The position numbers and the translations under genes were made by a program. From Methanolacinia paynteri (GTDB lineage: Archaea; Halobacteriota; Methanomicrobia; Methanomicrobiales; Methanomicrobiaceae), in NCBI RefSeq assembly GCF_000784355.1, contig NZ_KN360940.1, positions 114,551-178,550 on the forward strand: a stretch of DNA of 64,000 bases. The letters run 5' to 3'. The notes under the pieces are model-generated. The model made no database searches, had not been told where the DNA came from, and worked only from the letters and a program-made list of their open reading frames with translations. Positions 61,964 through 64,000 of this stretch are shown here, piece after piece (positions within the stretch are counted from its first letter, which is position 1; each line of letters begins with the position of its first letter).

Positions 61964-64000
61964 TCCGACACCTCGATTACCTCGCTACTCCAGTCGTCTT
62001 TTATCTTTACAAGGAGCGAAGTCGAGAACTCCCCCTGGATATCGCCGATATGGGATATCAGGAAGATCTGCGGGAAGTGCGACTCCTGTGTCCTTAGAGC
62101 AGATATCAGGTTGCTGCGCCGCTCCTCGTCCTGGCTGCCGAAGATCTCGTCGAAGATCATAAACGTACCTCCGTTCATGTGATGCATATCTGCAAGATAC
62201 CTGCTCAGTGCGATCCTGAGTGCGATTGCGATATCGTCCTGCTCTCCCCCGGAGAATCTTCTTGCTGGGAAGTTCTCGCCGAGGTCATTTACGAGGATAT
62301 CGAAATTTTCATCGATGAGGACGTTTTCGTACCTGCCGCCGGTGATCTCCGAGAGGACCTGTCCGACTTCCCCCTCGATCTTTGCCCTGATAACATTCAG
62401 GAGGTATACTATATACTCCTTCATGAGGCCGCGTGTCTTTTCGAAAACGACCATTCTCTCCTGGAGTTCCGAATATCTCTTCTTTCTCTCATTAATATCG
62501 GCAGTTTCTTTCTCCAGTCGTTCGAGATCCTCCCTGAGATGCCTTATATTGCTCTCAAGCCCGGCCGCTTCAATCTTCTTTCCGCTGATCTTTTTCCTGC
62601 ATTCCTCAACATCCGAGAGTGCGGATTTAACAATCTCCTCAGAGATCTCCATTGATTTCAGAGTTGCTTCAGTCGTGGTGAACTTTTTGGAGTTGAGATT
62701 CATTTCTTCTTCCAGTTTACCGATCTCGTCTTTCAGCGAAGGAATCTGGTCGATCTTCGGTTTAAGTTCGAGGTATCTCTGGTGGAGAGCTTCAGCTTCT
62801 TCAAAGGCGATTTCAACAGCCCGGTATTTCTCAGGATCAAACCTGAGTTCTGAGAGCTTTTTCTTTTCGTCTTCGATCTTCTGGGAGATATCCGAGATCT
62901 TTCCTTCGGTATCGGCCTTGCGGGAAGAGAGAGACTGCTCGTCCTTCAGTCTTATCTCAATATCACGGTATTCAAAAAAGATCCCGTCCAGCGATTTTAT
63001 CGATCTCTCCAGCTCCCTGATTGCTGAATCAGAAAAAGACATCCTGACGATCTCTTCGTTTAACTTGCTCTCATTCCCGATTGTCTCTTCGACCTTCAGG
63101 TAGAGTTCTTGTCTCTTTTTCTTATTTGCCTCAAGCACGGAGATAATCCCGAGGGATTCTCTCCTGACCGATTTCAGTCTGTCAAGCTCATGAAGTGCCT
63201 TTTCGTGATCAGCTTTAATCCCCAAGATCTTGCTTTTCAGTTCCGCGGATTCGTTTTCATTCGATTCGATCCCGGCCTTCAGCGAATCTTCGAGAATCCT
63301 ATATTGATCGCCGAGCCTCCTCTTGCAGGTAGGACACTCGCCGTCCTCCCCGAGTGCGATAATCTCATCAAGCTCCTTCGAGAGCTTTTTCTTCTCGCGA
63401 TCCAGGGTTTTAACCGATTCCGTAAGTTTGATCGATTCACCCGCCAGTTTCTTCTCCCCGTCTTCGAGTTCCTCGATCTTTGAATCAAGTTCGCCGGAAT
63501 ATCCGATCTCTTTCAGCCTTTCTTCGGCGCTTTCGATCTCATTCCTTAATGATTCCGCCTGCTTCGTATAGTGCTTTAACTGCTCCCGGAATTTGATCCT
63601 CCCGTTCTCAAGCCGCCTGAATTCATCTTCGCATTTTTTCAGCCTGTCATATTCTTCAATGAGCTTGTTCCGCTTCAAAATTTCGGGATGAATCTCGTCG
63701 TGCCACTTTTTGTCAACGGATAACGATTCGATCTTTTCGTTTATCTCATCCAGCCCCGATTTTTCCGAATTCAGTTTATATTCGAGATTTTCAATCAGAG
63801 AGGAGATCTTCAGGTGAGCCTTTTCTTTCTCCTTGTATTCGTTGTATTTGCTTTTTACAACGGGATAGTTCTTTTCGGAGGCTGATGGCTTCTCGAACTC
63901 TGGAAGCATCTTTTCATATTCAGCCAGTTTTTTGCCGAATGCTGATCTATATTCAGACTTCTGTCTGTTCGCTTCCCTGAGAAGATCGATATCCTTTTCG
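61960..64000 (-). CDS. rad50: Rad50 ATPase, 5' part outside the window
   Basis: About 680 residues of the C-terminal portion are visible and the frame is open to the window edge. Long coiled coils flank the zinc hook CPTC (near 63325-63336; GECPTCKRRLG). The C-terminal lobe has the ABC signature RRFSGGEQDDIAIALRIALSRYL and Walker B GGTFMIFDEIFGSQDE. With Mre11 it tethers and processes DNA double-strand ends. The N-terminal Walker A lobe and mre11 should lie beyond 64000. It overlaps nurA by 4 bp. Confidence 0.93.
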   Translation of the reverse strand, partial: EKDIDLLREANRQKSEYRSAFGKKLAEYEKMLPEFEKPSASEKNYPVVKSKYNEYKEKEKAHLKISSLIENLEYKLNSEKSGLDEINEKIESLSVDKKWHDEIHPEILKRNKLIEEYDRLKKCEDEFRRLENGRIKFREQLKHYTKQAESLRNEIESAEERLKEIGYSGELDSKIEELEDGEKKLAGESIKLTESVKTLDREKKKLSKELDEIIALGEDGECPTCKRRLGDQYRILEDSLKAGIESNENESAELKSKILGIKADHEKALHELDRLKSVRRESLGIISVLEANKKKRQELYLKVEETIGNESKLNEEIVRMSFSDSAIRELERSIKSLDGIFFEYRDIEIRLKDEQSLSSRKADTEGKISDISQKIEDEKKKLSELRFDPEKYRAVEIAFEEAEALHQRYLELKPKIDQIPSLKDEIGKLEEEMNLNSKKFTTTEATLKSMEISEEIVKSALSDVEECRKKISGKKIEAAGLESNIRHLREDLERLEKETADINERKKRYSELQERMVVFEKTRGLMKEYIVYLLNVIRAKIEGEVGQVLSEITGGRYENVLIDENFDILVNDLGENFPARRFSGGEQDDIAIALRIALSRYLADMHHMNGGTFMIFDEIFGSQDEERRSNLISALRTQESHFPQIFLISHIGDIQGEFSTSLLVKIKDDWSSEVIEVSD

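Overview
The window is archaeal, most likely a hydrogen/formate-using methanogen of the order Methanomicrobiales (a Methanoplanus/Methanolacinia-like genome is my guess; genus not proven). The basis is: an archaeal TATA-binding protein, ftr, methanofuran-biosynthesis genes mfnD and mfnF, two F420-type fdhAB pairs with a formate transporter, many TATA-box promoters (several apparently leaderless) and a rad50-nurA-herA repair operon.

Layout. 1-7.3 kb is accessory: a cut-off unknown gene, a remnant of a desulforedoxin-type motif, an AhpD-like protein and a peroxiredoxin, a 12-bp minisatellite before a frameshifted AlbA_2 regulator, a LysR/EamA divergent pair, and an ardC antirestriction operon next to tRNA-Leu and a tRNA-Leu half. 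7.8-11.7 kb holds two AMP-forming acyl-CoA synthetases, each fused at its N-terminus to a different DNA-binding domain. TBP and a leuACDB operon follow (to 17.6 kb), then an HEPN/HTH-MNT toxin-antitoxin pair with its operators. 18.9-34 kb has mthfs-ftr, a URA3-type pyrF, an MFS pump, rsgA, a condensation-like acyltransferase, a HEAT-repeat protein, a degenerate sensor kinase, surE, a surface protein and two tandem 5'-nucleotidase-like proteins. 34-38.7 kb carries a PolB2-like apparently inactivated polymerase with a small partner gene, then mfnD-mfnF.

The 39-57 kb block is the metabolic centre: a molbindin, a first fdhAB whose FdhA-like subunit lacks the catalytic cysteine, a beta-carbonic anhydrase, a six-gene Hyf/Ehr-type membrane complex whose hydrogenase-like subunits have lost their metal ligands while its antiporter-like subunits look intact, the formate transporter fdhC, and a second, canonical fdhAB. 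It suggests formate/CO2 handling coupled to ion movement. The window closes with a ClC channel and herA, nurA and the 3' part of rad50.

Between genes lie three unusual clusters of strong hairpins (5.8-6.06 kb, 38.77-39.11 kb, 57.16-57.42 kb), all between convergent genes. Two share a module with a compensatory base-pair change. A 47-bp dispersed repeat occurs twice. The most interesting items are the synthetase/DNA-binding fusions, the redox-stripped Ehr-like complex beside carbonic anhydrase and formate genes, the non-catalytic FdhA, and the hairpin clusters.
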